NCBI GenBank assembly: GCA_011503125.2
Contig: WWBZ02000016.1
Span: forward strand, 1 to 64,000
From: Botryosphaeria dothidea
Taxonomy: Eukaryota > Ascomycota > Dothideomycetes > Botryosphaeriales > Botryosphaeriaceae
DNA length: 64,000 bases
Reading direction: 5' to 3'
Every line of letters begins with the position of its first letter. The stretch's first letter is position 1. Below are positions 41,575-53,392 of the stretch, piece by piece. The position numbers and the translations under genes were made by a program. The notes under the pieces were generated by a model, which saw only the letters and a program-made list of their open reading frames with translations, had not been told where the DNA came from and did not search any database.

Positions 41575-43133
41575 GGTTGATTAAAGTTCTCAATAGAAGA
41601 AGGAGAAGGAGCAGGAGTTTGCAACTGCAAGAATGAATTTGTGGTTCTGCGAGCAGAACATTTTATTGATACTCGAGTAGCCAGATCGGGCCTGGTATGG
41701 CGACACTAAGCGTCCGCGACACCATTAGAGTTGGGCAGTGGGAGGTCCGCATTTGCGAGACACCATCTGTAACGACAATGCGCCTCACCCGGCGCACGGT
41801 TTCTGGGGACGCCTTGACACACCAATCTGTGAATCGTAAGTCGATTTGGCTACGCGGCAGTCCGGGCACGGGCTACCCGGATGAGCGTGGTGCCACTTTC
41901 GTGATCTCGTGCACTTTAGCGCAGGCTGGAGTGGAACTTGTAGGTGCTCGAAGCAAGAGTGATCAGCATCCGTCGGTGCACCTCGTGCCTGAACTCCTCG
42001 CTCCTGCATTCTCGCACCACACCAAAAGTCTGATACTTGGCAAGCATTAGCCAAGAAAAATAGATGAACACACTAAACTCGTCCCAGTTTAGATTTATCA
42101 AGACGCGAGCAGTATGAGGGCCTTGCTTAACTTGGCACTCGCCTTAGCGCCGACCTCCTTCTAACGTTCCATCGATGACAATCCAGCATGAGCTTGACTC
42201 TAGCCCTTTAGTATTATCAAATCAAGACTTTATTTCAGTCGCTAAAGACTAAACTGCTTTAACTTTAATGTCAGGATGCTTTGCAAGGCCATGAGAATTA
42301 CGACGTCACCTGTTCGCTTGTAGCAAATCTAGGTTGCAACAGTGGTGTTGATTGAACCCTTTGGATCCACCTGAAGCTTTGAATATACTGTCATGGGTAG
42401 CGGGGTTGGATGCGGTATTGCCTTCGAATGCAGCTTGCGGCGACCCGGGAACGTGGATATTTGGCGATGTACGTACGCGTAACCATGCCTCGTTGCTCTG
42501 CTATTGTGGGTAATATGTTCACTCCATAAGAGGCTATATGGTATTTCCTTGCTGTGCATCTGCCTTGGATAATTTACAAGGTGACTACACTGCCTGCCAC
42601 CGATGGAGAACCGAGGTGCCCGCGACCTCGTCCACAATGCGCGCCCTTTAGAAGCAGCTTTGCACGAGCACCAACCACAGGTTGCTCAACGCCACGCTGA
42701 AAAGTGGCCTTGGTGGGGAGATGAACGACATCATCGGTCGCGTACCCAGCGTTGTCTTGTGGTGAGAGTGGACCCGCCGCAGGTTCTTCGATCCACGCTG
42801 GGATGGTTGCGTCGAGCTGCCAACCGGCAACCAGCATCCGACCTTCAATCTTGCTCATAGTCATGAACAAGGATGACAACGGGTGGCTGATGCCTTAAGG
42901 GTGTGGGATGCGCGGGATTCTGCTACGAGGATACGGGCATGAATCGCTTTGCAAAGTCACAAGAGCGTCGTTAGGGCAAACGAAATAAACCTCAGTGAGA
43001 AGTGTCGCGCTTTCAATAATTATCATCAAGAATATAAACAGTCAGGATTCCAATACATCAGTTTTCGATAGAGACCGTATACACCGAGACTTGGAAGCAC
43101 GGTCAACAATACGGCAGACCCCGGAGACCTCGT
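41575..43133. other. Intergenic region between NRAMP and the gene cluster
   Basis: No supported gene. Overlapping short frames occur on both strands (for example 42,574-42,879 minus), but none shows a recognisable domain. It is the boundary between the metal transporter and the P450 cluster. Confidence 0.5.
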
Positions 43134-44871
43134 TCAAACCGATTTCCTGCGACGGAACAGGAGCTGCGCTTCATCATCTGGATTGATCAAATCCATCTCC
43201 TCCTTGTTGACCGGCCGTCCCGCGCCGGGGCCGCCAGCCAGCGTGAAGTCGTAGGTGCGCAGCAGGTGCGCGAGAATGCTCTTGAGCTCGTGGCCGGCGA
43301 AAAAACGGCCGGGGCAACTCCGGCGCCCATGGCCGAAATGCATGGCGTTGGGCGAGGTGCTGATGAACTGGTGCTTGTGCCCGTCGTCGGCGCGCGCACC
43401 GCGCAACTCTGCGAACCGGAAACCCTGGAACTCGTCGGCACGCGGGCCCCACACCTCGTCGTCTAGCGAGATGTAGCCCGCTGGCACAATCAGCTGCGTG
43501 CCCGCGGGCAGAAGCGTGCCGTTGGAGAGGGTGATGGGCTTTTTTACGAGCCGTGGGAATGTCACTGGTCGAATTGGCTCTCGGGTCAGTTTTTTGGGAG
43601 AAAAGAGAAGAAGTGGTTCTGCTGGAGGGGTAATATGAAGAGGTTACTTACGTAGTCCTGGTGGATTCAGGCGTTGCGATTCCTTCATGAAGCTGTCCAT
43701 TTTTGATAACTGGCTCAGAGCCCTCTTCTCGTGGAGAGTCCCGAAGCGAGCCTCGACTGCATCAAGCTCCTGCCGAAGCGGCTCGATATACTCGGGTCGG
43801 GCGGCCAGATCGAAGAGCACGTGCGTGCACGTCAGCGCGGTCGTGTGAATGGCAGCGAAGCTTGCAAGCAGCTGCAGCTCAGCGAGGCGAGCAAAGCTCG
43901 TGGGATTTTCCTCCTTGGCGGCGTTATCCATCAGCCACTGGATCAAGTCGTTGGGCTTCTCGTAGCCAGACTGATTCTGCGCCTCGAAACGCTCCTCCAT
44001 TATAGGTACTAGGAAGCGTCGTGCAATGTCCTGCTGGTTCCACACCTTGCGTATCTCGGGGATGAGGAACCGCGCTACGATCGGACGCAGCAGGTAGTGC
44101 CACTTCCTCAGCTTCGAACCACCGACATACACGTCGTGGGTGAAGTCCATTGACGTTTCGATCCATTTTTCATTGCGGTTCATGGGTGCACCGACAAACA
44201 CCCGTCCAGTCAGGATGGCTGCGATGCGTTTGAGACAGCTGTATACCTCGACTGGCGTGAAATCTGCACTTGTCAGCTCCAAAGTTTAGACAGATGAGGG
44301 AGAGAATTTTACCTTTGCACTCGGGCATTTCTTCGTCGAAGGTTCTTGTGATCTCGTCGGCTAGAACAGGCAATAATGCAGCTGCGTACCGTCAGCATCA
44401 TTGCTAACATGATTTAGTGACTTCGCGCCTACAAGTTTGCTGCGTCAGTTGCTCCAGGATCGTGCGGGCCAGCAGATCCGACCCCAGCGTGACCCATTCG
44501 TACTTGCCAATGAAATTCGTCTGCACAGCGGCGTGAAAGTCGAGGGTTTCAGTTGGGAGTCCCTTTAGCTCGTCGATGAACTGCCGGCTGATGACGGTGA
44601 CGTATCCTTCGGGCCTCCATAGCTGATAAACTCCGTCCCTGAACTGTGTGTACCCGGTTTTGAGCAGCTCTCGAAGATTTTCCTTGTACTCACGGCTTGC
44701 AGCATCGTAGTTTCCACCCTTGAGGTTGATGACCGGCGCATCGATGAGCTGTCGTCTGAGCTTCTGCTGACGCAGCCACTCTTCGACAACGCATATTAGA
44801 AATGTAAGCACAATAGAGCTGAGAACACCAGCTAGAGTGTGCGAGGTAATGAGCGCTTGTATTAAAACCAT
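43134..44871 (-). CDS. Cytochrome P450 (kaurene-oxidase-like, CYP68/CYP503 type)
   Basis: Four exons: 44,871-44,433, 44,381-44,313, 44,263-43,652 and 43,564-43,134, with introns of 51, 49 and 87 bp, giving 516 residues. The N-terminal hydrophobic anchor (SSIVLTFLICVVEEWL) places it at the endoplasmic reticulum membrane. GRVFVGAPMNRNEKW is the block typical of fungal kaurene-oxidase-like P450s. The I-helix region is FAAIHTTALTCTHVL. The K-helix EXXR is ESQR. The heme site is FGHGRRSCPGRFFAG with the iron ligand at Cys457. It probably hydroxylates or further oxidises the terpene scaffold made by the nearby cyclase. It is related to the next P450 and may derive from an old duplication. Confidence 0.93.
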
Positions 44872-44922
44872 TTTTGCCTTTCTTGCTTCCTTGATACCGC
44901 CTACTACATTGTATCTTAGATG

Positions 44923-44929
44923 TTATATA
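44923..44929 (-). promoter_or_regulatory. Putative TATA box of the first P450 gene
   Basis: TATATAA on the minus strand (within CTATATAACATC), about 52-58 bp upstream of the ATG at 44,871. Confidence 0.45.
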
Positions 44930-45769
44930 GCTGGTCAACGTGGAGCCGAGCTCTCCTGAGGCTCGGATCTACAAATTGGGCGACGCCGAGACGGAGTCGC
45001 GTTGTACAGCCATGGCTCTCGGACGTGGGAGTGAGACCATGGAGCACAGAAAATACAGCATGATCACGGTATGATATTTTGGCATTTTCCTGACTGTTTC
45101 GGCCAGTGGTGCTTCAATACAGTGTTCGCTGAGACCTTTCGGCTCTCGAAAGTTAATTTCAGCCGCTACAATGCAATCCAGAAAACAAAGTGAAGCGAGC
45201 ATGTGACTAGGTGGCCATCGGGCTGGATTCTCTTTACATTTCCCGAGACTACTCATTTCCTGGCCTCTGTACTTTGGGCGGTCCTCTTCTCCGCGCGAAG
45301 TCATTCTCCTAGCGTAGGTTAGATGTGGGAGCCATCGCAATGCCCGTCAAATACATTATCGGGACCTTTCAGCATTTATGCAGACTATGATTTTCGGAAC
45401 TAATAATCTCATCTACCCACAAGAAGAATACTTCGAGTTTTCTAGAAGAGGTAAATTACAATTCTCCATCCTAAACGGCTAGAATAGAAGACCTAGGCGG
45501 TGGAATACACTAGAATATGCTGATATAATATTGCATAGTTTAAATAATTATTAGCGCGCCCCGAAGTCGCAACACCTCTTAAGGAAGGCCCTACGGAGAT
45601 AGATTACCTTATTCACGCGAGATCTGCTCTTAAAGTATTATAGATAGTACGTTAACGTATTAACATGGTAGGAAACACTTCGACTACTTACACATAAAGA
45701 TAGGTTGCTATATTTGTATGACCGATTCTCTAAACATCTAAAGTCTAAGGGCTCCATATAATCCGCGAC
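44930..45769. other. Intergenic region
   Basis: Promoter side of the first P450 and 3' side of the second. The part at 45,400-45,760 is AT-rich. No gene was recognised; the 123-residue minus frame at 44,969-45,340 has no visible domain. Confidence 0.5.
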
Positions 45770-47547
45770 TTAGTTGCTCCTCATCCTCCTCTTGAACAGG
45801 ATCCGCCTCGCTGGATCTGGGCCCCCAATGACCTCCACGAAGCCATGCAGTGGGCGCTCGCCACTCTCCTCAAGCTTCAAGTCAAATTCCAGCAGCACTC
45901 GCACCAGCGTTATTTTCAATTCGGCTGAAGCAAACCAGCGGCCGGGACATGCCGCTTTGCCGTGACCTGATGATGCACTTCAGCAACAAAGGTATTTTGG
46001 GGGGGGGGAAATACATCCAGTTGAGAGAGAAGGCATGTCTGACTTACCAAAGCTGAAGCCCGAAGCGTTCGACGATGTAAACTGGAAGCTGTTCTCGCTG
46101 CCGGGCTTCGTGCGCAGCCGCGCGAAGCGGAAGCCGTCGAAGTCGGACGGGCGCTCGTAGAGCTCGGGGTCGCGGTTGACGGCGTCGGATGGGAAGGCGA
46201 TCGAAGTGCCGGCCGGTAGGTGGAGGCCGGTTGAGAGCGTCACCGGGCGCAGGACCTTACGGTTCACCGAGACTTGACAAACAGACGTCAGATGTTTGGG
46301 AGACGGCAAGACGTTGGATAGAGGATATACCCAGGCCCGGCGGGCTCAGCCGCTGTACTTCCCGCAGAAAGCTGTCGAGCTTGATCATTTCGTGTAAACA
46401 CTTCTTCGTGAGAGCGCCGTGCTTAAGAAGAAGTTCCTCCATTTCCTCGCGCAGTGGCTGGACGTAGTTTGGACGTGCTGCGAGAGCGAAAAGTGTGCCG
46501 GAGAGCTAGTAAATAGTCAACAATGAGGAAATAAATGGGAGGAAACACCTGTACCTGTGAACTGGTTGTATGCATTGCGGCGATATTGAGTACGAGGTGC
46601 TGAGTAGTATGCCAAGCAACATCAGAGACACGATCCGATGGCGCATGCGTTATAAGCCACTGGATCATGTCATCCGGGGCTTTGAATTCTCGGCCACTGC
46701 TTTGCATGTCCTTCAGCCGCTGCTCAATCAGCGGGCGCAGCATGCGGGAGGTGGTCTGGCGGCATTTGTCAACGCCGGCGATCTCGGGTACGAACAGTCG
46801 CACGAGTGGTTGTAGCCACGCCGGGTATGCATGAAGTTTGAATGCGCTGTTCATTGAGTGGTTCGTGACGTTGATGGCAGTATCAATCCTTATTGCCCAT
46901 TTGGTTAACAGGAGCGCTTAAGGTTGTCCGGGCTGACCTACCATTCCTCATTTCTTGACAGCGGCAGCCCCACAAAGACACGGCCTGACAGAAAAGCAAT
47001 AAGTCGGGTAGCCGTGATATGGAGCGGCAATGGGCTCCAATTTTCCGTGTTGCAGCCGGAAAGAGTAGCGCAAACGGCAAACTGCGCCTCTTCGTCCATA
47101 GTGGGGAGTAACCGTTCCATGCTCGGAATGAGGCTGTTCTTTATGGCCAGTACCATTGCGCTGTCGTTGGATGCAAAGGCCGTATAGCGCCCGATGAAGC
47201 GGTCATACATCTCGCGCCGGAAGTTGACTGTCTTGTCGGACAGCGCGCGGATCTCGTCAAGGAGCGCCGGTGCCAGGATAGTCATTGGCGAGCTCGAGGT
47301 TGGGATCTGAAAGACCCATTGTGGATCTTGCTTTGCCTGGGAAGAGTCAGTTCAAGCAATGAAAATGGTGCTCGGGGCGCACCTTATCGTATCCTTCTTT
47401 CAGCGCTCTTCTGAAATCTCCTCCTTGAGGCTGAATTAGAGGCAGCTCCTGCCGCTGGAATTTCGGAAAAAGAACAAAGGCAAGGATTACGCAGGCGACC
47501 ACTACCAACGGGGCGTTGATGAAAAGACTACTCCCAGCCGAGAACAT
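45770..47547 (-). CDS. Cytochrome P450 (kaurene-oxidase-like)
   Basis: Six exons: 47,547-47,383, 47,336-46,942, 46,888-46,555, 46,505-46,331, 46,272-46,048 and 45,966-45,770, joining to 496 residues. Introns are 46-81 bp, and the first has a weaker GTGCGC donor. A single N-terminal membrane anchor (PLVVVACVILAFVLF) is present. GRVFVGLPLSRNEEW matches the same family block as the previous P450. The I-helix region is NIAAMHTTSSQL, the EXXR is EVQR, and the heme site is FSFGHGKAACPGRWFA with Cys438 as ligand. The C-terminal exon is easily missed because it is short. It is a likely second terpenoid oxidase of the cluster. Substrate and position of oxidation are unknown. Confidence 0.92.
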
Positions 47548-48914
47548 TGTGAGAATGTTGCTGTTTTGGGATAGGTTCAGGAGTCCTAATCGATGGGATA
47601 AACAGGCTCTCTATTATTTTAGACATGCGCGCCAGTGTCGTTTGTAGGTTACTCCGAGGGTCCGGCAACTCCAAAGTGGACAAGCCGAAAACGGTCCGCA
47701 GAGAGTATCAAAAGGGAACGATCCGAGAGTGGGCCGCCGTGTATGTCCAGCCAATAGGATATCGGCACGCATCACCGCCACCTTATTCGCTTTCTTTGAC
47801 CTAGCTATAGCTCCTCATGCTAACTTTAATATGCCTTGATAACAACGGAAGTAGCAGACGAACCCGCAGGAAATAAGCTTTCCCAAGCATTCAACACCGT
47901 GCTTACGAGCATTGTTAATCTAAGAAGGTAGGTGTGTTTTAGTCCGGTTGCAGCTAAGATGCCCTGTTGAAAAGTTGCACATCTTCAATGTTGCGCTGAG
48001 CGTCCGTCTTGCCAACCCTGCCGGCAAGATACGTGATCAGAACAAGAAGGGAGCAGAGCAGAGATTGCTACCAGCATATTCATCTCACGTAACATCGCAG
48101 CCACAGGATTGTCAAATAGCGTTTACGAAACTATTGGGGAAAAAATATATGTCAGAAAGTCGTTTGCTACATCCTTCTCCGCTCCATGCCCAGCCCAGTC
48201 ATGAAGAGAGATTGTGGTCTTACGTCGAAGAACCCGTCCCGTCTTATCATTCTTAGTAAACATGTATCATTCGCCCTTACTCCCAATGACGGTGAATGAC
48301 GATAAATGTCGGACGGTTTTTCTATGATGTGCCGGGACGGACGTCATCCTGGAACAAATTGCCGTCTAACATTTTTGCGAGGCAAGACATACAAATGGGG
48401 AGTTGGCAGTGATCCAGATACGAATATCGTCAATCATGTGAAAAGTTTGCGTTGGGATGGTTCACCCACAAATTAGTGGGTTTTTTTTTCAGTCCTTTGT
48501 TATTGCGGGGGCAAATTTGAAGGCTCAATCATTGTAAGTGTCGGGAGCGTAATATTTGCAGGTCAAGGCAGCCAAGGCAAGAAAAAAAAGTTCTACAGAT
48601 GGCAACGCGGCTCTTTCAGCGCAAAAGCCAAGTAATACTAACAAGCTTGTGGAAAAACGAATACTGCGAACCAGGATGAAAATACGTTCTCACTCGCATG
48701 CTTTGACATTCTCCGATCCGGCGGCAGAGCGACAAGAGTCTCGAAATCAAGCATACATTTACACATCTGTCACGCTAATTCATTTAATCAAAAAGACAGT
48801 GATCATGTCCATAAATATCAGTTTATTGATCTATGAAAAGTTAAACAACCCGCTAGACACCCCCGCTTTTCCGAAATCTTTATCGTGTTGTCCCCGCAAG
48901 GACCCTTCCTATCT
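47548..48914. other. Intergenic region
   Basis: 1.37 kb between the second P450 start and the third P450 end, containing the promoter of the former. No gene was recognised. A T-rich run lies at 48,482-48,491. Confidence 0.5.
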
Positions 48915-51102
48915 TCACTTGCGCTCCTTGAAGCGAACACGCAGCTCCGGCTTCCACCACATGACGTGTAGTTTAGAAGATCCCAGCCAGTCAAGATTGT
49001 TATCCACGAGCTCCAGGTCATATTTAAAATGGAGGGTGGCGAGGGTCAGGCTCATCTCGACATACGCGAAGCTGTTCTCTAGTCAGCTTAAAGGCCCTCA
49101 ATCAATGACATCTGGAGGATACAAGGTCGAGGAAGCCAAAGGAGGAGAGGTGAAGGACAAAGAGGCCAAAGGGAAGATGAATGAGGAAATCTATGATGTT
49201 CACGTTGGCGACTAGTTGCACCAACGATGTTAAGTTCAGGTCGGGAGATGGGAGTGCTCGCCCTGAGGAAAGTACTCGGAGAATTTGAACATTCGTATCC
49301 GATTCAGTGCTTCCGAATACCCCTTTGGTAGAGTTCAGGTGGGCAGCATACCTCTCTCCTGATCCCAGCACAAAGTGAAAAGCATGGGGAAAAGGAACAA
49401 TGAAGAGATTAACATACTTCCTGCCCAAACAGCCACGCGGACCCAGGCTGAATGGCTGGCTCGCCTCCTTCACATCCGCACAATTCGGGTCAACCCACCG
49501 CTCTGGCTTGAACACGTACGGCTCGTGAAAATACCGCTCATCGTGCGTCGGCGACCACGCGCTCGTGTAGCACTCGGTGCCCTGCGGGACCCACACACCA
49601 TCGACCACCGCGCCCGGACTGATGCGCGGGAAACCCTGCGACCCGGGCGGATACATGCGCAGCCCCTCGGCAATGACGGCCTGGAGGTATGGCAGCAGCT
49701 GGGCGGTGCGTGCGTCGATTTGATCGGCGGAGGAGTAGCGGGTACGGATCTCGTCGCGCAGCTTGGCGTAGGTGGCTGGGTTGCGAAGGAGGAAGTACGT
49801 CACTGCAGCCAGAAAAGTGGCGACTGTCTCGCCGCCGGCGATGACGAGGGTTGAAGAGTGGGCCGTCAACTCCTCTCGGTCCAGCTCGCCCGCCTGCACT
49901 TTGGCGACGAAGTTGGTGAGGAAATCCTTGCGACCGGAGTCGACGGCGAGGCGTCTGCGGTGTGGTACACATCTCAGCATGGTGAAGACAAAGAGGGAAT
50001 GCATGAAGCTGACCTTGCGACCTTCTCCCTGCTGTATCCGGAATGCTTGTCGCGAATGGCCACGGTGAAGCGCGGCAGCAAGAGCTTGCCGATGCTGGCC
50101 ACGATGGGGTATCGTCTTAGATTGTCGAGGACAGTGACGAAGAAGATGTGTTCCAGAATTAGCTGCTGCCAAAAGTGTGGCTTGCCTGCCTCGTTGTCAG
50201 CCATTGTTTGATTCGTGCGCCAGTGAGCGGAAGAGCTGACCGTCTTTGATGCAGTTGAAGCTTTCGCCGAATGCCATCTCGCCGAGGATGTCGAAGGCCA
50301 GCATTTCGTACCACTTCGTCACATCAACGCCCTTATCGCCAGGGCTACCGTCGCTAGCGCGGCCAATGGCATCCACGAACTGGTTGACGCAGCTGTGCAC
50401 GATGGACTCCTGCTCGAGCAGGGCCTTGGTCGAAAAGGCGGCCGTGAGCGTCTGCTTCATGCGGCGGTGACGCGCCGGATCACGCTCGCTACCAATGCAC
50501 AGTGAGCAGTAGCCGGAGCCGTACATGTCGTAGAACTCGCTCTTGACCATCGGCTTGGTGCGCTGTGCCGAAACGTGCCCATAGATACCTTTCCACGACT
50601 CCACTGAGCAAAAGGACAGTTCATTAGGCGCAACTCTGACCACGTCACCTATTTCCATCCGTCAGCCACTGCGGTCCTTCCATTATTTATCGTTGTCCTT
50701 GTCGTCTCGTACCATAACGCTTGTGCTGCTCGTCGATCGCGAGGTGGATGCGCCCAGAAGTCGTGTGCCAAACGCGCCAGAGCTTCGTTCATACAAATTA
50801 TATCAGCCACGGAGTTGAAAGGTATTCACTCATGTGTTTTGGAGACACACCAGGCTTGATCTCGCTAGCATGGGCCCTGGAAACGAGGCGAGAGGGTGAA
50901 AATATAGGTTGTATACGATGTATGAGAGCACATACACTATCGCCTGTCCGAGCCAATCGCGCTGTTAGTTCCGCGGAAGCTTTCCTCTATCAGTGTTGGG
51001 CCTACGTACCGTCGCCACAAAAGCAGCACCGAGCGCGCTCGGCTGAGCGGCCAAGTGCTGAAGGTTCTGCATATCCAAGGCGTGAATAGCTGTTTCAGTC
51101 AT
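48915..51102 (-). CDS. Cytochrome P450 (CYP65-like)
   Basis: Seven exons: 51,102-51,010, 50,943-50,851, 50,782-50,713, 50,648-50,241, 50,185-50,014, 49,954-49,418 and 49,071-48,915, joining to 509 residues. The short N-terminal exons hold a membrane anchor and the hinge YFHPLASFPGP. Further blocks are GDVVRVAPNELSF, the I-helix VIAGGETVATFL, an AEGLRMYPP region, PERW, and the heme site FSLGPRGCLGRNFAY with Cys454. The layout matches the isotrichodermin C-15 hydroxylase (CYP65) group, common in fungal terpenoid and polyketide clusters. The last intron is unusually long (346 bp), and its acceptor after AACAG was chosen because it restores GRNFAYVEM. Two donors are GTCAGC. Confidence 0.9.
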
Positions 51103-51760
51103 TTTGCTGTGGTTGACAAGTTTAAAGTTCTGAGCAAGGTAGTGTCCTGGTGAATATAATTGCTTGGAAGTGCGGCGCGTCGGCGTGACTGAAAACGGAA
51201 AAGCCCCGAGAGATCGCGCAGTGCAGGAGTTATCCCCGTTGAGATTGTGCCGCGCCCCGTCTTTTGTCCTGCGGCATTTGATGGTTCCAAAGCATTCCTA
51301 AGGCCAAGATTGACACCTTTGCAAAGGGGCGTATGGCACATAAATCGTGGAAAACTGCTACTTCTATTCAATACTTCCACTACCCATGCAACGTCACGGT
51401 TGGAAGGACTGTCCGAGCGGGCTTCTAGAGCAAGTTTATTACATGTACATTTTAGTTCTATATATTACACATTCAGCACACCGCGATGTGAAAGTGGTAA
51501 TGCGAATCACATGTCAGGGAACAAGTATTTAGAATGAAACGGTGCCACCGCAGTGTTTGTCTTCAATGGATGTCAACAGACCGCGTGGTGAATTTGCCAC
51601 ACACCCTACTCCTACCAGTGCCAGCCATCTAAGTGCATGACTGGATCACCCATGACGACCAGCTAGCGATTCGACGTCCGCTATTGAGTGGAGCGAGCTG
51701 TCAGCGTAATCCAGTTGCGAGACAGTTGGCAAGAGAGAAAGAGCGCTCTCATCAGTGAGA
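51103..51760. other. Intergenic region
   Basis: 658 bp between the CYP65-like gene start and the regulator gene end. No coding or repeat feature was recognised. Confidence 0.5.
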
Positions 51761-52752
51761 CTAGTCAACCTCGGCGGCTCGCTTGAGTTGTCTGAGAAGA
51801 TCGCCAATCCCGGGATCCATGGCGCTACAGGAGGCAAGATGGTGGTAAAGCGCTGGCGACTCGGCCAAACTGCGCATAACCTGCTTCTGGACGGCGGCGA
51901 AGCGCTTGAGGGCCAGCAGCGCGCGGAAAGACATGACCGAGAGCCCCTCATGCGCGCACGTCTGCCCTTCCTCGATCAACCCTCGCCTACCAACCGGCAA
52001 CCTGGCCGCCACAGCGAGCCGCTCGATGCCCCGCGACAGCGACTGTGCCAGCTGCTGGAAGTGTGCGTACGTCTTCTCCGAGAGCGCGACCAGCAGCGTC
52101 ATGCTGGCGCGGGAGTGTGGGCACGAGGCGCAGTCCAGCACGCTCCACACGTGGCTTGTGGAGTGGTTCAGTGCCGAGAGCGTGTGCTCGACGGCCTCAC
52201 GCTGGGCTGACTGCTTGCGCGGACAGCTGAATAGCTTGTCCAGCGCGGCCAGGCTGCGCTCTACACAGCAGCAGCGTCGTGCAGCAGAGGTAGGAGAAGG
52301 CGAGCGCGAGGGTGAGGCTGTGGAGGGTACCATCGAGGGCGTCGAGCGGCATGGGCCGATGAGTGAATCTCCGAGGATAGATGTGTGGGTGTTGCCGAAG
52401 TTAGCGGAAATGGTGGGCGGATCGAATGCGCTGACCCAGTCCATCTCATGGTCGAATGTATCGTCCTGGCACAACACGTCGGTTGGCGGTAGGGGATCGA
52501 GGTCAAGCAGAAAGTCCTGCAAATCCATATCCACGGCCGGATCCCCCGGGGGTATTGTGTGAAAGAGACGTGGCTCCATTTCTTTCTCCTCGGTGTGCGG
52601 TGGGTAGTCAATTGATTCCGGTGTGCGTTTGCCATCTTCGGCTGTTGATGGACTATCGCGATGGCCAATAGATGATGGCGGCGGTGGTGGTGGTGGCACC
52701 GGCGTGGTTCTGGACGACGGCGATGATGAGAAGGAAGAGGAAGACGAAGAGA

Positions 52753-52786
<34 letters not shown>

Positions 52787-53152
52787 AGAGGAGGATGACG
52801 CTGAAGAGGGGCTCGTATGTGGGGTCCTCTTTGGCTTTGAGGACGATGAGGGTGCAGGGCTCATCAGCCTCTTGCGTGGCGATACTCGCTGGGGAGCGTA
52901 GACGCATTCGACGCCCTTGGCACTGCACCGCGAGCAGCCGTCTGTCTCGCCGGAACACTTGAGCTGGCACTGTGTCAGCAGCTTCGTGACGCATCTCATT
53001 GGGTGTCTAACCTTTCTGGAACGGCACGCCTGGCAGGCGAGATGGTTCCGGGATTTCCGAGGCGGCTGATGGTCGTTGGTCTCTTCGATGCAGGTCAGCG
53101 AGGGCTGTTGATCGTTGCTGCCAGAGCACGTAAATACGGAAAACATTTTCAT
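51761..53152 (-). CDS. AflR-like Zn2Cys6 transcription factor
   Basis: Two exons, 53,152-53,012 and 52,963-51,761. The 48-bp intron (52,964-53,011) cuts the zinc cluster between the second and third cysteines. The spliced product is 447 residues, with cysteines at 40, 43, 50, 57, 60 and 67 in the canonical C-X2-C-X6-C-X6-C-X2-C-X6-C spacing (CQACRSRKLKC). A basic linker, a long Ser run with Phe interruptions and a Pro run follow. The C-terminal region (CCCVERSLAALDKLF, SHVWSVLDCASCPHS) resembles the aflatoxin regulatory protein domain. It probably activates the cluster genes. An upstream in-frame ATG at 53,251 would add 33 residues. The intron has no stop and keeps frame, so retention would disrupt the DNA-binding domain without ending translation. 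Confidence 0.88.
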
Positions 53153-53392
53153 GGGTTGGCACACTGAGAATTCACTGAATGGCTTGCTTATAATATCTGA
53201 GCCAAGAGACGACAGTTGGCCGGATCGGACAAGGAATGGCAGTCTTTTCATGTGCGTTCGCTATCCGTAGACCGTACGTACACCATATCCCGACTCGTGT
53301 GTGGTGTGCGGTTAGGCCCGCCAGGCCCGCTTGATGTACTGGGTTCCTGATCCTCTGGCCCCCGCTGCCTCTGCAGAAACAGGGGCTACATA

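Noticed and set aside
42574..42879. 101-residue minus-strand frame between NRAMP and the first P450
   Set aside because: No recognisable domain, overlapping frames on both strands, and no promoter or splice support.
52623..52962. Plus-strand acidic and Lys/Arg-rich frames
   Set aside because: They are antisense to the poly-Ser tract of the Zn2Cys6 regulator; composition is explained by TCN codon repeats.
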